From JACPRL01 sp035573715 (lineage in GTDB: Bacteria; Acidobacteriota; Terriglobia; Acidiferrales; 2-02-FULL-67-57), in contig DATLZZ010000002.1 of NCBI GenBank assembly GCA_035573715.1, positions 124,001 through 188,000 on the forward strand: a stretch of 64,000 nt of DNA, in the 5' to 3' direction. Of the stretch, positions 53,093 through 62,546 are shown in pieces. Position numbers and translations under genes: made by a program. Each line of letters starts with the position of its first letter. Position 1 is the stretch's first letter. The notes beneath the pieces are model-generated. The model had not been told where the DNA came from. It was given only the letters and a program-made list of their open reading frames with translations, and did no database searches.

Positions 53093-54763
53093 ATGATGCG
53101 TTTCCCACTTTTCTTTGTCGTCCTGATCTTCACGTGTCTTTCCGGGGATGCGGCGTCGGAAGGAGGTCGCGCGGCCGACGTCATTCTCGTGAATGGCGAT
53201 ATCTACACGGTGGACACCCGCCTCGGCCGAGTGGAGGCGCTGGCCATCGCCCAGGGAAAAATTCTTGCCGCCGGCACCAGCGAAGAAATCCGCAAGTGGG
53301 CAGGTCCGCAAACCAAGGTCATCGACCTCGAAGGCAAGTTTGTGATGCCGGGCTTCAACGACGCCCACACCCACATCGGCGGGGGCGGACTGGCGTTGCT
53401 GAGCGTAAACGTGGAAGGCACGCGCTCGCTCAAGGAGTTCCAGGATCGTATTCATGCCCGGCTCAGGGATTTCAAGCCGGGCGAGTGGGTCACCGGTAGA
53501 GGTTGGGACCACTCGCTGTGGCCGGAGAATCGCGTCCCAACGCGGGAGGAGCTCGACGCTATCTCCACCGAACATCCCTTGCTCTTCGAGCGCGTGGACG
53601 GGCACTCTTCAATCGCCAATTCGCTGGCTCTGAAGCTGGCCGGCATCACGAAGGAAACCCCGAATCCCGCGGGAGGGGAAATCGTCCGCGACCCCAACGG
53701 CGAACCCACCGGCTGGCTGAAGGAGAATGCCGTCGACCTCGTCGGTCGGCTGGTTCCCGAGCCGACGCGCGAGCAGCGCAAGCGCGGCCTGCTGCTCGTT
53801 TTTCAGGAGGCAGCGCGCCTGGGTGTCACCTCCGTTCAGGACAACTCCAGTTGGGAAGACTTTCTCGCCATGCGGGAACTGAAGGACGAGGGCAAGCTGA
53901 CCCTGCGCATCACCGAGTGGCTACCCTTTGACGCCCCGCTTGAACAGCTCGAGAAGATGCGCAAGGAGGGCGGCACCACCGACCCCTGGCTGCGCACCGG
54001 CGCGCTCAAGGCGGTGACCGACGGTAGCGGCGGCTCGCTCTCCGCCGCCATGCTCGAGCCCTTTGCGAATGCTCCCGAGAACCGCGGCATCCTGCGTTAC
54101 GACCCCGAGCAGTTGAAGAAGATGGTCATCGAGCGCGATGCTGCCGGCTTTCAGCTCAACATTCACGCCATCGGCGACCGCGCCAACCGTGTGACACTCG
54201 ACGCTTTCGAAGCGGCGAAGAAAGTCAACAACCGCCGCGACACCCGTCATCGCATCGAGCACGCCCAGTTCGTCCACGCAGCCGACGTGCCGCGCTTCAA
54301 GCAACTGGGCGTGATTGCTTCGGTGCAGCCCTGCCACTTGCTGAGCGACCTGCGCTGGGCGCCGCGCATCCTCGGGCCCGACCGCGAGAAAGAAGGTTAC
54401 CGCTGGAATTCGCTTCTGAAGGCTGGCGCCGACCTGGCCTTCGGCACCGACTTCTCGGTCGAGCCGCTCAACCCGATGCGCAACCTGTACGCCAGCGTGA
54501 CGCGCGAGTTCGAGAGCGGCGGCCCGGGCGGCGGCTGGCTTCCGGAAGAAAAAATCAGCATCGTCGACGCAATCGGTGCCTACACCTGGGGCTCGGCCTA
54601 CGGCCAGTTCGAGGAAGACCGCAAGGGCACGCTCAGCCCGGGCAAGTTCGCCGACCTGGTGGTTCTCTCGCAGGACGTCACCCGCGTCCCGCCGCCGGAG
54701 ATTCTCCGCACCCAGGTGCTGCTGACGATGGTCGGCGGCCGCATCATCTACGAGAGGAAGTAG
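53093..54763 (+). CDS. Amidohydrolase, YtcJ-like, secreted
   Basis: This 556-aa amidohydrolase has an N-terminal signal-like segment (FPLFFVVLIFTCLSG) and the metal site HxH in MPGFNDAHTHIGGGG near residue 83, then later His and Asp (NIHAIGDRA; FGTDFSVEP). Such YtcJ proteins act on small amides or formamides; substrate unknown. ATG 53093 follows GGAGGAGTGATCGG and begins just after the peptidase gene, so the two secreted hydrolases are co-expressed. Confidence 0.83.
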   Translation: MMRFPLFFVVLIFTCLSGDAASEGGRAADVILVNGDIYTVDTRLGRVEALAIAQGKILAAGTSEEIRKWAGPQTKVIDLEGKFVMPGFNDAHTHIGGGGLALLSVNVEGTRSLKEFQDRIHARLRDFKPGEWVTGRGWDHSLWPENRVPTREELDAISTEHPLLFERVDGHSSIANSLALKLAGITKETPNPAGGEIVRDPNGEPTGWLKENAVDLVGRLVPEPTREQRKRGLLLVFQEAARLGVTSVQDNSSWEDFLAMRELKDEGKLTLRITEWLPFDAPLEQLEKMRKEGGTTDPWLRTGALKAVTDGSGGSLSAAMLEPFANAPENRGILRYDPEQLKKMVIERDAAGFQLNIHAIGDRANRVTLDAFEAAKKVNNRRDTRHRIEHAQFVHAADVPRFKQLGVIASVQPCHLLSDLRWAPRILGPDREKEGYRWNSLLKAGADLAFGTDFSVEPLNPMRNLYASVTREFESGGPGGGWLPEEKISIVDAIGAYTWGSAYGQFEEDRKGTLSPGKFADLVVLSQDVTRVPPPEILRTQVLLTMVGGRIIYERK

Positions 54764-54772
54764 CCCGCTCTC

Positions 54773-55687
54773 GTGTCTGTTCCCTCGTCCGTCAAGGCCG
54801 ACCTGGCGTTGACCGGCGTCGTTCTGGTTTGGGGAACCAGCTTCGTCATTGTCAAAGAGGCGCTGGCGGATGCCTCGCCGCTGATGTTCCTGCTGCTGCG
54901 CTTTGGCGTGGCGTCGTTGGTTCTGCTTCCGCTCTTCGGCCGCCGCTTGAGCTGGCGAGAGCCAGGCGCATTGCGCGCCGGGCTTTTGGTCGGCTTGTGT
55001 CTGTTTGCGGGGTTCTTGTTTCAGACGGTCGGGCTGCAGCATACCACGCCAAGCAAGTCGGCTTTCATTACCTCGCTCTCAGTCCCGCTGGTGCCGCTGA
55101 TTCTGGCTGCGCTCGCACCGCGCCAGTTGCGCGCCCGGGCACTGCTCGGCATTGCTACAGCCACCGTGGGAATGTATTTCCTGACTATTCCCGCGGGAAG
55201 CTTCAGCATCGAGCGCGGCGACCTAATTACCTTTTTCTGCGCCGTCGGTTTTGCCTGCCACATTGTCGCCTTGGGGCGTTACGCCCCGCGCTTCGGGTGC
55301 TCTTCCATCGCCGTGTCGCAGGTACTGACGGCGTTTATGCTTCTCCTCCTGGTTGCGCCGGTAGCCGGGAGCGCCGGCTGGGACGCTCTGGACGTCCGGT
55401 GGAGTGCTAACCTCTGGTTTGCTCTGGGGGTAACGGCCGTTCTCGGCACAGCCCTGGCTTTTTCCGTGCAAACCTGGGCGCAGCAATATACCTCCGCTAC
55501 CCACGCGGCTGTCCTGTTCAGTCTTGAGCCGGTCTTTGCCGCCGCTTTCTCCTATCTGATGGTCGGTGAGCGGCTTGGCGGGCGCGGTTTCGTTGGGGCC
55601 GCTCTGATCCTGGCTGGCGTGTTGGTGACGGAGTTGGCCGGCAATTCCACTACACCAGCTAACCCTGCGGCTGGCGAGCGAGTCTAA
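54773..55687 (+). CDS. DMT-family (EamA) transporter
   Basis: This 304-aa protein has ten hydrophobic segments and two EamA domains; the first begins DLALTGVVLVWGTSFVIVKE, the second near ITFFCAVGFACHIVALG. Members export amino acids or other metabolites. GTG start, 9 nt after the amidohydrolase, so it may export products of the two hydrolases before it, though that is only a guess. Confidence 0.85.
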   Translation: MSVPSSVKADLALTGVVLVWGTSFVIVKEALADASPLMFLLLRFGVASLVLLPLFGRRLSWREPGALRAGLLVGLCLFAGFLFQTVGLQHTTPSKSAFITSLSVPLVPLILAALAPRQLRARALLGIATATVGMYFLTIPAGSFSIERGDLITFFCAVGFACHIVALGRYAPRFGCSSIAVSQVLTAFMLLLLVAPVAGSAGWDALDVRWSANLWFALGVTAVLGTALAFSVQTWAQQYTSATHAAVLFSLEPVFAAAFSYLMVGERLGGRGFVGAALILAGVLVTELAGNSTTPANPAAGERV

Positions 55688-55730
55688 GCGAATGAGAGCC
55701 GCGGCGGCAACCGGGGCAGACCGGCCATCG

Positions 55731-55739
55731 GTGATATAA
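55731..55739 (+). promoter_or_regulatory. Extended -10 promoter of the DegP-like gene
   Basis: TGA-TATAAT, a perfect -10 with the TGN extension, 26 bp before ATG 55766. No heat-shock-type -35 was seen. Confidence 0.6.
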
Positions 55740-55765
55740 TGTTGGTTACTGAAGGAGAAGAAAGC

Positions 55766-57307
55766 ATGGCAAGTGGCAACTGGACTCAATGGATCCGGCA
55801 GAGTGGTTGGCCGACGCGGCTAGCGATTCTCGCTACACTCGCAGTGGGGATACTGCTCGGCACACTCATTTCGAACGGGGTGCGCGCCTCGCGGTCGGTG
55901 TCGACCTCAGCCGCCGAGGCGCTCAGTATTCCGAGTCCCGCGGATCTCTCGACTTCGTTCAACAAGGTGGCGGAGGCAATTGAGCCGGCGGTCGTCAACA
56001 TCACTGCCTCGAGCAAGCCCAGACCCGCCCAGCGCCGCCCGCGGCGGACACAACCGCAGGATCCCTTCCAGGATTTCTTTGACCGATTCTTCCAATTCGA
56101 GAATCCGGAAGAGCTGCCCCGGCGCGGCTTGGGTTCGGGCATCATCGTGGATTCCGACGGCTACATCCTCACCAACTACCACGTGGTGGAAGGCGCTGAC
56201 AAACTGGAAGTACACCTTGAGGGCGACAACAAGGATTATCGCGCGCAGATGATCGGCTACGACGCTGAAACCGATCTGGCTGTCATCAAGATCAACGCCG
56301 GCCGCAAGCTGCCGGTCGCCAAGATGGGCAACTCCGATGGCACACGCGTGGGCGATTGGGTGCTGGCCATCGGCAGCCCCTTCGGACTGGACGCCACGGT
56401 GACTGCTGGTATCATCAGCTACAAAGGCCGGCCGAACCTCGAGCCCGGCAAGCAATTCCAGCGTTTTATCCAGACCGACGCAGCCATCAACCGCGGCAAC
56501 TCCGGCGGCCCCCTGGTGAACCTGGCGGGGGAAGTCATCGGCATCAACACCGCCATCTTCTCGAGCCAGGGGGCCTTTGCCGGCGTGGGCTTTGCGCTGC
56601 CCTCCAACATCGCGGTCGAGGTTTATAACAACATCATCAAGCACGGCCGTGTGGTGCGCGGGTCCATCGGAATTCAGTTCGACGGCTCGCTCTCGGAGAA
56701 TCCGGCCATTCTGAAGAGCTTCGGTGCCGACTATGGGGTCGTCATCGGACAGGTGGAGCCGGGTGGCCCGGCGGAGAAGGCGGGCTTGAAGCGTGGCGAC
56801 GTCATTTATCAGGTGGACGATACCCCGGTCAAGAATGGGGACGAGCTGGTGGGCAAGATCGCCGCCACACCCGTTGGGCAGAAGGTCAAAATTCACTTCA
56901 TTCGCGACAAGAAGAAGCAGGATGCGATGGTGACGATTGAAGACCGCGCGAAGGTCTTCCCCAATCTGGCTGGCCGCGGCAGGGCCGAGCCCGAGGTGGA
57001 GGAACCTGGCGAGCTGGGCGTTGCGGTGGAGGAAGTCGACGCCGCGCAGGCGCGGCGGCAAGGGATTGAGGAGGACGGGCCTGTCCTTCTAGTCACCGAA
57101 GTGGAACCGGGCAGTCTGGCGGATGACCTGGGCATCGTCTCCGGGGACTTGCTCTTGGAAATGAACCACCAGCGGGTGCGATCAGTGGCTCAGTTCAACG
57201 AACTCCAGCGACGCCTGAGGCCGGGCGATGCCGTCGTCCTTTATCTGATGCGCCGTACCCAGAGCGGGTGGGTTGGGTTCTATCGCGGCGGAACGTTGCC
57301 ACAGTAG
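55766..57307 (+). CDS. degP: Periplasmic serine protease, DegP/HtrA family
   Basis: This 513-aa protease/chaperone has an N-terminal membrane segment (RLAILATLAVGILLGTLI), a trypsin-like domain with the triad His139 (TNYHVVEGA), Asp170 (ETDLAVI) and Ser246 (NRGNSGGPL), and two PDZ domains (GSIGIQFDGS ... ; GELGVAVEEVDAAQA ...). The N-terminal helix may anchor rather than be cleaved. AAGGAGA precedes the ATG. It degrades misfolded envelope proteins; the ferredoxin-like gene follows 16 nt downstream. Confidence 0.93.
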   Translation: MASGNWTQWIRQSGWPTRLAILATLAVGILLGTLISNGVRASRSVSTSAAEALSIPSPADLSTSFNKVAEAIEPAVVNITASSKPRPAQRRPRRTQPQDPFQDFFDRFFQFENPEELPRRGLGSGIIVDSDGYILTNYHVVEGADKLEVHLEGDNKDYRAQMIGYDAETDLAVIKINAGRKLPVAKMGNSDGTRVGDWVLAIGSPFGLDATVTAGIISYKGRPNLEPGKQFQRFIQTDAAINRGNSGGPLVNLAGEVIGINTAIFSSQGAFAGVGFALPSNIAVEVYNNIIKHGRVVRGSIGIQFDGSLSENPAILKSFGADYGVVIGQVEPGGPAEKAGLKRGDVIYQVDDTPVKNGDELVGKIAATPVGQKVKIHFIRDKKKQDAMVTIEDRAKVFPNLAGRGRAEPEVEEPGELGVAVEEVDAAQARRQGIEEDGPVLLVTEVEPGSLADDLGIVSGDLLLEMNHQRVRSVAQFNELQRRLRPGDAVVLYLMRRTQSGWVGFYRGGTLPQ

Positions 57308-57323
57308 GAGCCGCCGCCAACCG

Positions 57324-57641
57324 ATGGGGAGCAGCCTCTTTCGCCCGTACGAACGCCTAGTTCGCATTCGTATTCTCGGGAAGAGTTTTGACGTTCCCGA
57401 GAAGAACATGCTCCTGCGCTGCTTCCAATATCTCAGTCCCGATACCATTCCCTACGGGCGCTTCTGCTGGAACCAGGAGTGCCAGTACTGCCGCATCAGC
57501 TACGCCATCCCTGGCGTTCAGGAGGAAGCGCGGCAGGTCCTCTCCTGTAAAGTGATTGTGCACGAAGGGATGGAGATCACCGAGCTCGCGCCGGAGTTGA
57601 GCTGGAACCTGAAAAAGGTTTTGAACGGCGGCAAGAGCTAA
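57324..57641 (+). CDS. Small [2Fe-2S] ferredoxin-like protein
   Basis: This 105-aa protein has a C-x4-C-x2-C motif (RFCWNQECQYCRI) and a distant fourth Cys (VLSCKV), the spacing of plant-type [2Fe-2S] ferredoxin domains; the later KVIVHEGMEITEL is also typical. Partner oxidoreductase unknown. I chose ATG 57324 after the degP stop; an upstream frame overlaps degP. Convergent with the YCF48-like gene, the two ending within 4 nt of each other. Confidence 0.75.
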   Translation: MGSSLFRPYERLVRIRILGKSFDVPEKNMLLRCFQYLSPDTIPYGRFCWNQECQYCRISYAIPGVQEEARQVLSCKVIVHEGMEITELAPELSWNLKKVLNGGKS

Positions 57642-58621
57642 GGAGTGGGCAGCGTTAGCCGGTAAATCCCGCCGCCGGCGATGCCCCAGAGGGTGTTCGT
57701 ATCCGCCCCGGCGATCTTTTCAATGGCCACCCTGCCGTCACTGATTTCTTTCCAGGTCTGCCCGCCGTCCTCGGTCATGTAGACTTTCCCGCCAGCCGCG
57801 ACGAAGCCGGTGTTGGCGTCGGCGAACCAGACGCCTGTTACTGCTCCAAGGACGTCGCCGAGGCTAACCGCCTTCCAACTCTTGCCTGCGTCGTCACTGC
57901 GCCAGAGCCCGGCGACCACGAGCGTAGGCGTCAACTGCCGCCCGCCGCCCACCCAGAGCGTCTGCCCCTGGCGGGCCATTGTTTCAAGTACCGTGCCCTT
58001 GGGGAAAGTCGCCGGGCGCCACTGCTCACCACCGTTGTCTGAGATAATCACTTGGTTTGTGCCAAAGAGCGCCGCTCCCTGAGTCTCGGAAAGAAAGGTG
58101 ATTTTGCGCACAATCTGCGCTGCTGCTTCGCCAGCCTGGGGTTGAAATGTGCGAGACGACCATGTCTTCCCGGCGTCGCGCGTCGACAGTAGCACACCAT
58201 TGGCTCCGCCGACCCATCCGTGCTCGGCGTCCCGGAAGAAGATGGACTGCAGGTCGCCCGGCGGCGGGTTCTGCAGCCGGTTGACAACCATGCCGTTGGG
58301 TTGCTTCTCGAGCTTCAGGATGACCCCGGGACTTCCCACGACCCAGCCATTCTGCGAGTCGAACATGAAGACCCCGCGCAACTGCGCCTTGGCCTCCGTC
58401 AGAATGGGTTGCCAGTTGTCGCCCCCATCGGCGGAGGTCAGGAGTGAATCGCCGGCTACCGCCACGACAATCTGCGCCGACAGCGGCAGAAGCTGGGAAA
58501 CCGGCTTGCCTTCGTATTTCTTCACCCATGTGCCCGGAGGAGCAGAAGAGCCCTCCTGAGCAATCGCCGAAACTGTCACCAGCGCCGCCCCCAGCACACA
58601 GATGAATCCATTCTTGCGCAT
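57638..58621 (-). CDS. YCF48/BNR-repeat protein, secreted
   Basis: This 327-aa protein has a signal peptide (FICVLGAALVTVSAIA) and five or six beta-propeller blades with BNR/Asp-box type motifs such as SADGGDNWQPIL, TRDAGKTWSSRT, ISDNGGEQWRPA and TEDGGQTWKEI, as in photosystem II assembly factor YCF48. In non-phototrophs these are secreted or envelope proteins of unknown role. The recurring phrases (FFRDAEHGWVGGANGVL) fit the YCF48-like subgroup. Confidence 0.8.
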   Translation of the reverse strand: MRKNGFICVLGAALVTVSAIAQEGSSAPPGTWVKKYEGKPVSQLLPLSAQIVVAVAGDSLLTSADGGDNWQPILTEAKAQLRGVFMFDSQNGWVVGSPGVILKLEKQPNGMVVNRLQNPPPGDLQSIFFRDAEHGWVGGANGVLLSTRDAGKTWSSRTFQPQAGEAAAQIVRKITFLSETQGAALFGTNQVIISDNGGEQWRPATFPKGTVLETMARQGQTLWVGGGRQLTPTLVVAGLWRSDDAGKSWKAVSLGDVLGAVTGVWFADANTGFVAAGGKVYMTEDGGQTWKEISDGRVAIEKIAGADTNTLWGIAGGGIYRLTLPTP

Positions 58622-58759
58622 CGCTCCCTCTCAAAGAACTTCGTAAGATGTTCGAACCAGCCGACTCTAGGAGAGCTGCCCACGATAACCTGAGTTGGAG
58701 CGAGGGGTCAAGCGCGTCCGCCCTGAGGAGGCCCGTTAACCTGTGGTAATGTTTCCTGC

Positions 58760-59797
58760 GTGAGTGAATCGAGTCCCCGCTTCGTGAGTGCGTGCCGGCG
58801 CCAGCCGGTGGATGCGACCCCGGTGTGGTTCATGCGCCAGGCAGGGCGCTATATGCCGGAGTACCGTGCCGTGCGCGACCGCCACGGTTTGCTGGAGATC
58901 TGTAAGGCGCCGGCGCTGGCGGCCGAAGTGACCATCACAGCAGCCGAGAAGCTGGGTGTGGATGCGGCCATCATCTTTGCCGACCTGTTGTTGCCGGTTG
59001 AGCCGATGGGAATGCGCCTGCAGTTTGTGAAGGGCGAAGGGCCGGTGCTGGTGGACCCCTTGCGAGATGAAGCCGGCATCGTCCGACTCCGCAGCGATGG
59101 AGCCAGCGAACTCAATTTCGTCGCCGAGGCCATTCGGTTGGTGGAGCGCCACTTCGGTGGGCGCCTCCCGGTCATCGGCTTTGCCGGTGCGCCGTTTACC
59201 TTGGCCAGCTACATGATTGAAGGCGGCAGCTCGCGCGAGTTTCTACACACGAAGTCGTTAATGTGGCAGGCGCCGGACACCTGGGCGCTGCTGATGGAAA
59301 AGCTCTGTTCGGTGCTGGAGCCCTACTTGCTGAGCCAGGTCGAGGCCGGCGCATCGGCGATCCAGCTCTTCGACAGTTGGGTGGGCTGCCTGAGCGAGGA
59401 CGATTATCGCCGCTTCGCGCTGCCCTATTCGCAGCGCTTGATTTGCGCCGTCGAGGCGCGGGGAGTGCCTGTGATTCACTTCGCCACCGCCGCCGCGGGT
59501 CTGCTGCGCGCCATGCAGGATGCCGGAGCCTCCGTCCTGGGAGTCGACTGGCGGATTCCGCTGGGCCGCGCCTGGGAGGAAGTGGCATACGTTCCTGCCA
59601 TTCAAGGCAACCTCGACCCGGCGGTGTTGTTTGCGCCGCTGCCGGAGTTGCGCCGCCGGGTAGAAGCTGTTCTGCGGGAAGCCGGCGGCCGACCCGGGCA
59701 CATCTTCAATCTCGGTCATGGCATCTTGCCCGGCACGCCGGTGGAGAATGTACGCGCAGTGGTGGAGTGGGTACACGAACTGACTGCCAGAGCATGA
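58760..59797 (+). CDS. hemE: Uroporphyrinogen decarboxylase
   Basis: This 345-aa enzyme converts uroporphyrinogen III to coproporphyrinogen III. The signature WFMRQAGRYMPEYRAVR lies near residue 20, GFAGAPFTLASYMIEG near 139, and GHGILPGTPVENVRAVVEWV near the end. GTG start; no clear ribosome binding site and a possible -10 (GGTAAT) only 10 bp upstream. Overlaps hemH by ATGA, the first gene of a haem operon. Confidence 0.95.
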   Translation: MSESSPRFVSACRRQPVDATPVWFMRQAGRYMPEYRAVRDRHGLLEICKAPALAAEVTITAAEKLGVDAAIIFADLLLPVEPMGMRLQFVKGEGPVLVDPLRDEAGIVRLRSDGASELNFVAEAIRLVERHFGGRLPVIGFAGAPFTLASYMIEGGSSREFLHTKSLMWQAPDTWALLMEKLCSVLEPYLLSQVEAGASAIQLFDSWVGCLSEDDYRRFALPYSQRLICAVEARGVPVIHFATAAAGLLRAMQDAGASVLGVDWRIPLGRAWEEVAYVPAIQGNLDPAVLFAPLPELRRRVEAVLREAGGRPGHIFNLGHGILPGTPVENVRAVVEWVHELTARA

Positions 59798-60735
59798 GCG
59801 AGCGCGGCAACCAAGCCGAAGGCTGGGGCGTGCTGCTGCTGGCGCACGGCGCGCCGGAGAATCCGGCAGATGTGCCGGAGTTTCTCTTGCATGTTCGCGG
59901 TGGGCGGCCTCTGCCGCCGGCGGCTGTGGAGGAAGTGAAACGTCGCTACGAGCTCATCGGCGGTTCGCCACTGCGAAAACACGCCGAACGTCAAGCGGAG
60001 GCACTGGCCGAGCGCTTGCAGATACCGGTTTTCGTCGGTATGCGCAACTGGCACCCGTTTATTTCCGAGGCCGTGGCTGAGGTTGAGCGGCGCGGCCTAC
60101 GCCGCGTGGTGGCGATTTGCCTGGCGCCGCACAATTCGCGCACCAGCGTTGGCATGTACAAGAAACACTTGGAGGAGGCAGTGACGTGCGCTGGCGCCCC
60201 CTTGCTGGTGCAGTTTGTGGAGAGTTGGCACGACCAGAGCTTCCTTGTCGAAGCGTTTGCCGAGAAGCTGCGCGCCACGCGCCTGAAGGCTGAACAAGCT
60301 GCGGGCAGGGGAGTACCGGTTATCCTCACCGCCCACAGCGTTCCCGAACGAACGATCGCGGAGGGCGATCCTTACGACGCCCAGGTGCGCGAAACTGCCG
60401 CTCAAGTCGCGGCTGCCGCTGGGTGTTCTTCGTGGCACCTTGCCTATCAAAGCCAGGGGATGACTGAGGAGCCGTGGCTGGGCCCGACGGTGGAGTCAGT
60501 CGTCGACCGGCTGGCTACTGAGGGCCACCAGCATGTTCTCCTTGCCCCTATCGGCTTTCTCTGCGACCACGTTGAAATTCTTTACGACGTGGACATTGTT
60601 TTCCGACAGTACGCGCAGGGGAAGCGAATTGCTTTGTGGCGCACGGAATCTCTCAACGATAGCCCGCTGCTGATTGAAGCCCTGGCGGCGTTGGTGTGGG
60701 ATGCTCTCCGCGCTCACGCGCCGGCGACTTCCTGA
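59794..60735 (+). CDS. hemH: Ferrochelatase
   Basis: This 313-aa enzyme inserts iron into the porphyrin ring. It contains LLLAHGAPENPADVPEFLLH, GGSPLRKHAERQAEAL, the metal-proposed His in LTAHSVPERT and Glu in PIGFLCDHVEILYDVD. The protein is on the protoporphyrin/coproporphyrin ferrochelatase fold; which substrate depends on whether the organism uses the protoporphyrin or coproporphyrin route. Coupled to hemE by ATGA. Confidence 0.93.
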   Translation: MSERGNQAEGWGVLLLAHGAPENPADVPEFLLHVRGGRPLPPAAVEEVKRRYELIGGSPLRKHAERQAEALAERLQIPVFVGMRNWHPFISEAVAEVERRGLRRVVAICLAPHNSRTSVGMYKKHLEEAVTCAGAPLLVQFVESWHDQSFLVEAFAEKLRATRLKAEQAAGRGVPVILTAHSVPERTIAEGDPYDAQVRETAAQVAAAAGCSSWHLAYQSQGMTEEPWLGPTVESVVDRLATEGHQHVLLAPIGFLCDHVEILYDVDIVFRQYAQGKRIALWRTESLNDSPLLIEALAALVWDALRAHAPATS

Positions 60736-60742
60736 CCTTCTC

Positions 60743-62125
60743 GTGTCCGCCAAACGCATTGTCGTCATCGGAGGTGGAATCTCGGGGCTGGCGGCTGCCT
60801 GCGACCTCAGCAAGGCGCGACGAGCCGGCGGTTCGCTGGAGGAGTACCTGGTGGAGGCCAGCCCGCGGCTTGGCGGCGCGATACTTACTGAACAGGTTAG
60901 GGGCTGCATCGTGGAGGCGGGCGCGGATTCGTTTCTGACCGAGAAACGCGAAGCCGCCCAGCTCTGTGAGGAGCTTGGACTGGGTTCGGACCTGATCGGT
61001 TCGAACGACAGCCAACGAAAAACCTACATCCTGCACCGCGGACGACTGGAAGCATTGCCCGAAGGCCTGGAGTTCTTTCTTCCGGTTCGCGTCGGCAGTA
61101 TTCTCGGCACGTCGCTGCTTTCCTGGCGCGACAAGTTGGCAGCCGCGCTGGAGACGTTCCAGCGGCCACGGTCTCGCCCGGACGAATCGGTGGCCAGCTT
61201 CGTGGAGCGTCACTTCAGCCGCGGCCTGCTGGAAAACATTGTCGACCCGCTGCTCAACGCCGTGTACGGCGGCGACCCGGCACAGTTGAGTGCACGCGCG
61301 GTTCTGCCTCGTATGGTGGAGATGGAAGCAAGGTACGGAAGCCTGACGCGGGCAATGCGGAAGCGAAAGAGGCCAACAGGGGACGGCGCCCGGCCGCCGC
61401 TTTTCACTACTCTACGCTCGGGGTTGGCGACGCTGGTTAGTGCGCTGGAAGCGCAACTAGACCCCACGCGGGTATTTCGCGGCAAGCATGTAACCGGCTT
61501 GGAGAAGAGTGCAACAGGCTATCGGCTGCGCCTGGGCAGCACGGAGGCGTTGGAGGCCGAAGGTGTGATTCTCGCCTTGCCAGCGCACGAGTCAGCCCGC
61601 TTGCTCCGGCCGCTCGACCCCATCCTTGCCGAGAGCTTGAATGGTATTCCCTACAGCTCGTCGCTGATCGTGGCGGTGGGTTATGACGCCGCCCAGGTGC
61701 GCCGCCTTCCACAGGGTTTCGGTTTGCTGGTTCCTCGAAAAGAGCCAACGCGCTTGTGCGCCTGCACTTTTCTGGACCAGAAGTTCCCCCAGCGCGCGCC
61801 GCCCGGACGTCTTCTGCTGCGCTGTTTTTACGGGGGCACGCGCGACGAGGGAGCTGTGTCTCTGAGCGACGCTGACGTTCAGCAGGTGGTGAGGGCTGAC
61901 CTTCGGACGATTCTGGGAATCACGGCGGAGCCGCTGTTTGTGAAGGTTTACCGTTGGCCGAAGGCGATTGCGCAGTACACCGTCGGTCACCTCGAGCGGG
62001 TGGCGGTGATTCGTGCCCGGCTGGCGCAGCATTCCGGAGTCTTCCTGGCCGGGAACGCCTTGGACGGTATTGGCGTCTCCGACTGCATCGCGTCCGGCCG
62101 CGTCGCGGCGCGCGCCGCGGTTTGA
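60743..62125 (+). CDS. hemY: Protoporphyrinogen/coproporphyrinogen oxidase HemY
   Basis: This 460-aa FAD enzyme has the dinucleotide-binding motif RIVVIGGGISGLAAACDLSK at its start, ASPRLGGAILTEQVRGC, and the final GNALDGIGVSDCIASGR, which holds the second FAD contact. It oxidises the porphyrinogen in the last steps of haem synthesis. GTG 60743 lies 8 nt after hemH; ATG 60701 would overlap hemH and add unconserved residues. No hemQ gene is visible. Confidence 0.92.
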   Translation: MSAKRIVVIGGGISGLAAACDLSKARRAGGSLEEYLVEASPRLGGAILTEQVRGCIVEAGADSFLTEKREAAQLCEELGLGSDLIGSNDSQRKTYILHRGRLEALPEGLEFFLPVRVGSILGTSLLSWRDKLAAALETFQRPRSRPDESVASFVERHFSRGLLENIVDPLLNAVYGGDPAQLSARAVLPRMVEMEARYGSLTRAMRKRKRPTGDGARPPLFTTLRSGLATLVSALEAQLDPTRVFRGKHVTGLEKSATGYRLRLGSTEALEAEGVILALPAHESARLLRPLDPILAESLNGIPYSSSLIVAVGYDAAQVRRLPQGFGLLVPRKEPTRLCACTFLDQKFPQRAPPGRLLLRCFYGGTRDEGAVSLSDADVQQVVRADLRTILGITAEPLFVKVYRWPKAIAQYTVGHLERVAVIRARLAQHSGVFLAGNALDGIGVSDCIASGRVAARAAV

Positions 62126-62161
62126 CTTTCCGAAAGCCGCGTGCAAGAATCAGCCTCGTCC

Positions 62162-62542
62162 ATGGCGACGACGACCACAACTCCTCAGAATCCATACCTC
62201 CCCGAGCCGACCGAAAAGCGCGAGCCGAGGTCCAAAGGGATAACCACGAAGCGGAAGAAAGTCCCCAAGATTTTGGCGGTCATTAACGAATGCTGTACGG
62301 GCTGCGCCGGCTCGCCGGCCTGTGTCGACTACTGCCCCATTGAAGACTGCATGTACTGGGTGCCTGATCCAGGGCATCCGCCGTTCGGCGTCATCCGCGT
62401 TGACCCGCTGCTGTGCATCGGCTGCAAGCTCTGCACCAGCAAGGGGCCGGAGGGCACGTTCCTGGAAGGCTGTCCGTGGGACGCGATTGACATGGTTCCC
62501 ACCGACGAGTGGGAAGCCGTCCACGGCAAGCTGCCCTACTAG
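62162..62542 (+). CDS. 4Fe-4S ferredoxin-like protein
   Basis: This 126-aa protein has a basic N-terminal tail and two cysteine clusters: CCTGCAGSPACVDYCPIEDC and CIGCKLCTSKG ... CPWDAI. This allows one or two [4Fe-4S] clusters. The first cluster has an unusual insertion (CxxCAGSPAC) compared with standard bacterial ferredoxins. It probably shuttles electrons; the link to haem synthesis is only gene order. A GTG at 62141 is an alternative start. Confidence 0.8.
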   Translation: MATTTTTPQNPYLPEPTEKREPRSKGITTKRKKVPKILAVINECCTGCAGSPACVDYCPIEDCMYWVPDPGHPPFGVIRVDPLLCIGCKLCTSKGPEGTFLEGCPWDAIDMVPTDEWEAVHGKLPY

Positions 62543-62546
62543 GCCG

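Noticed and set aside
58690..58759. Strong promoter for hemE
   Set aside because: GGTAAT lies near the start codon but there is no acceptable -35 or TGN extension in register, so I did not list it as a feature.
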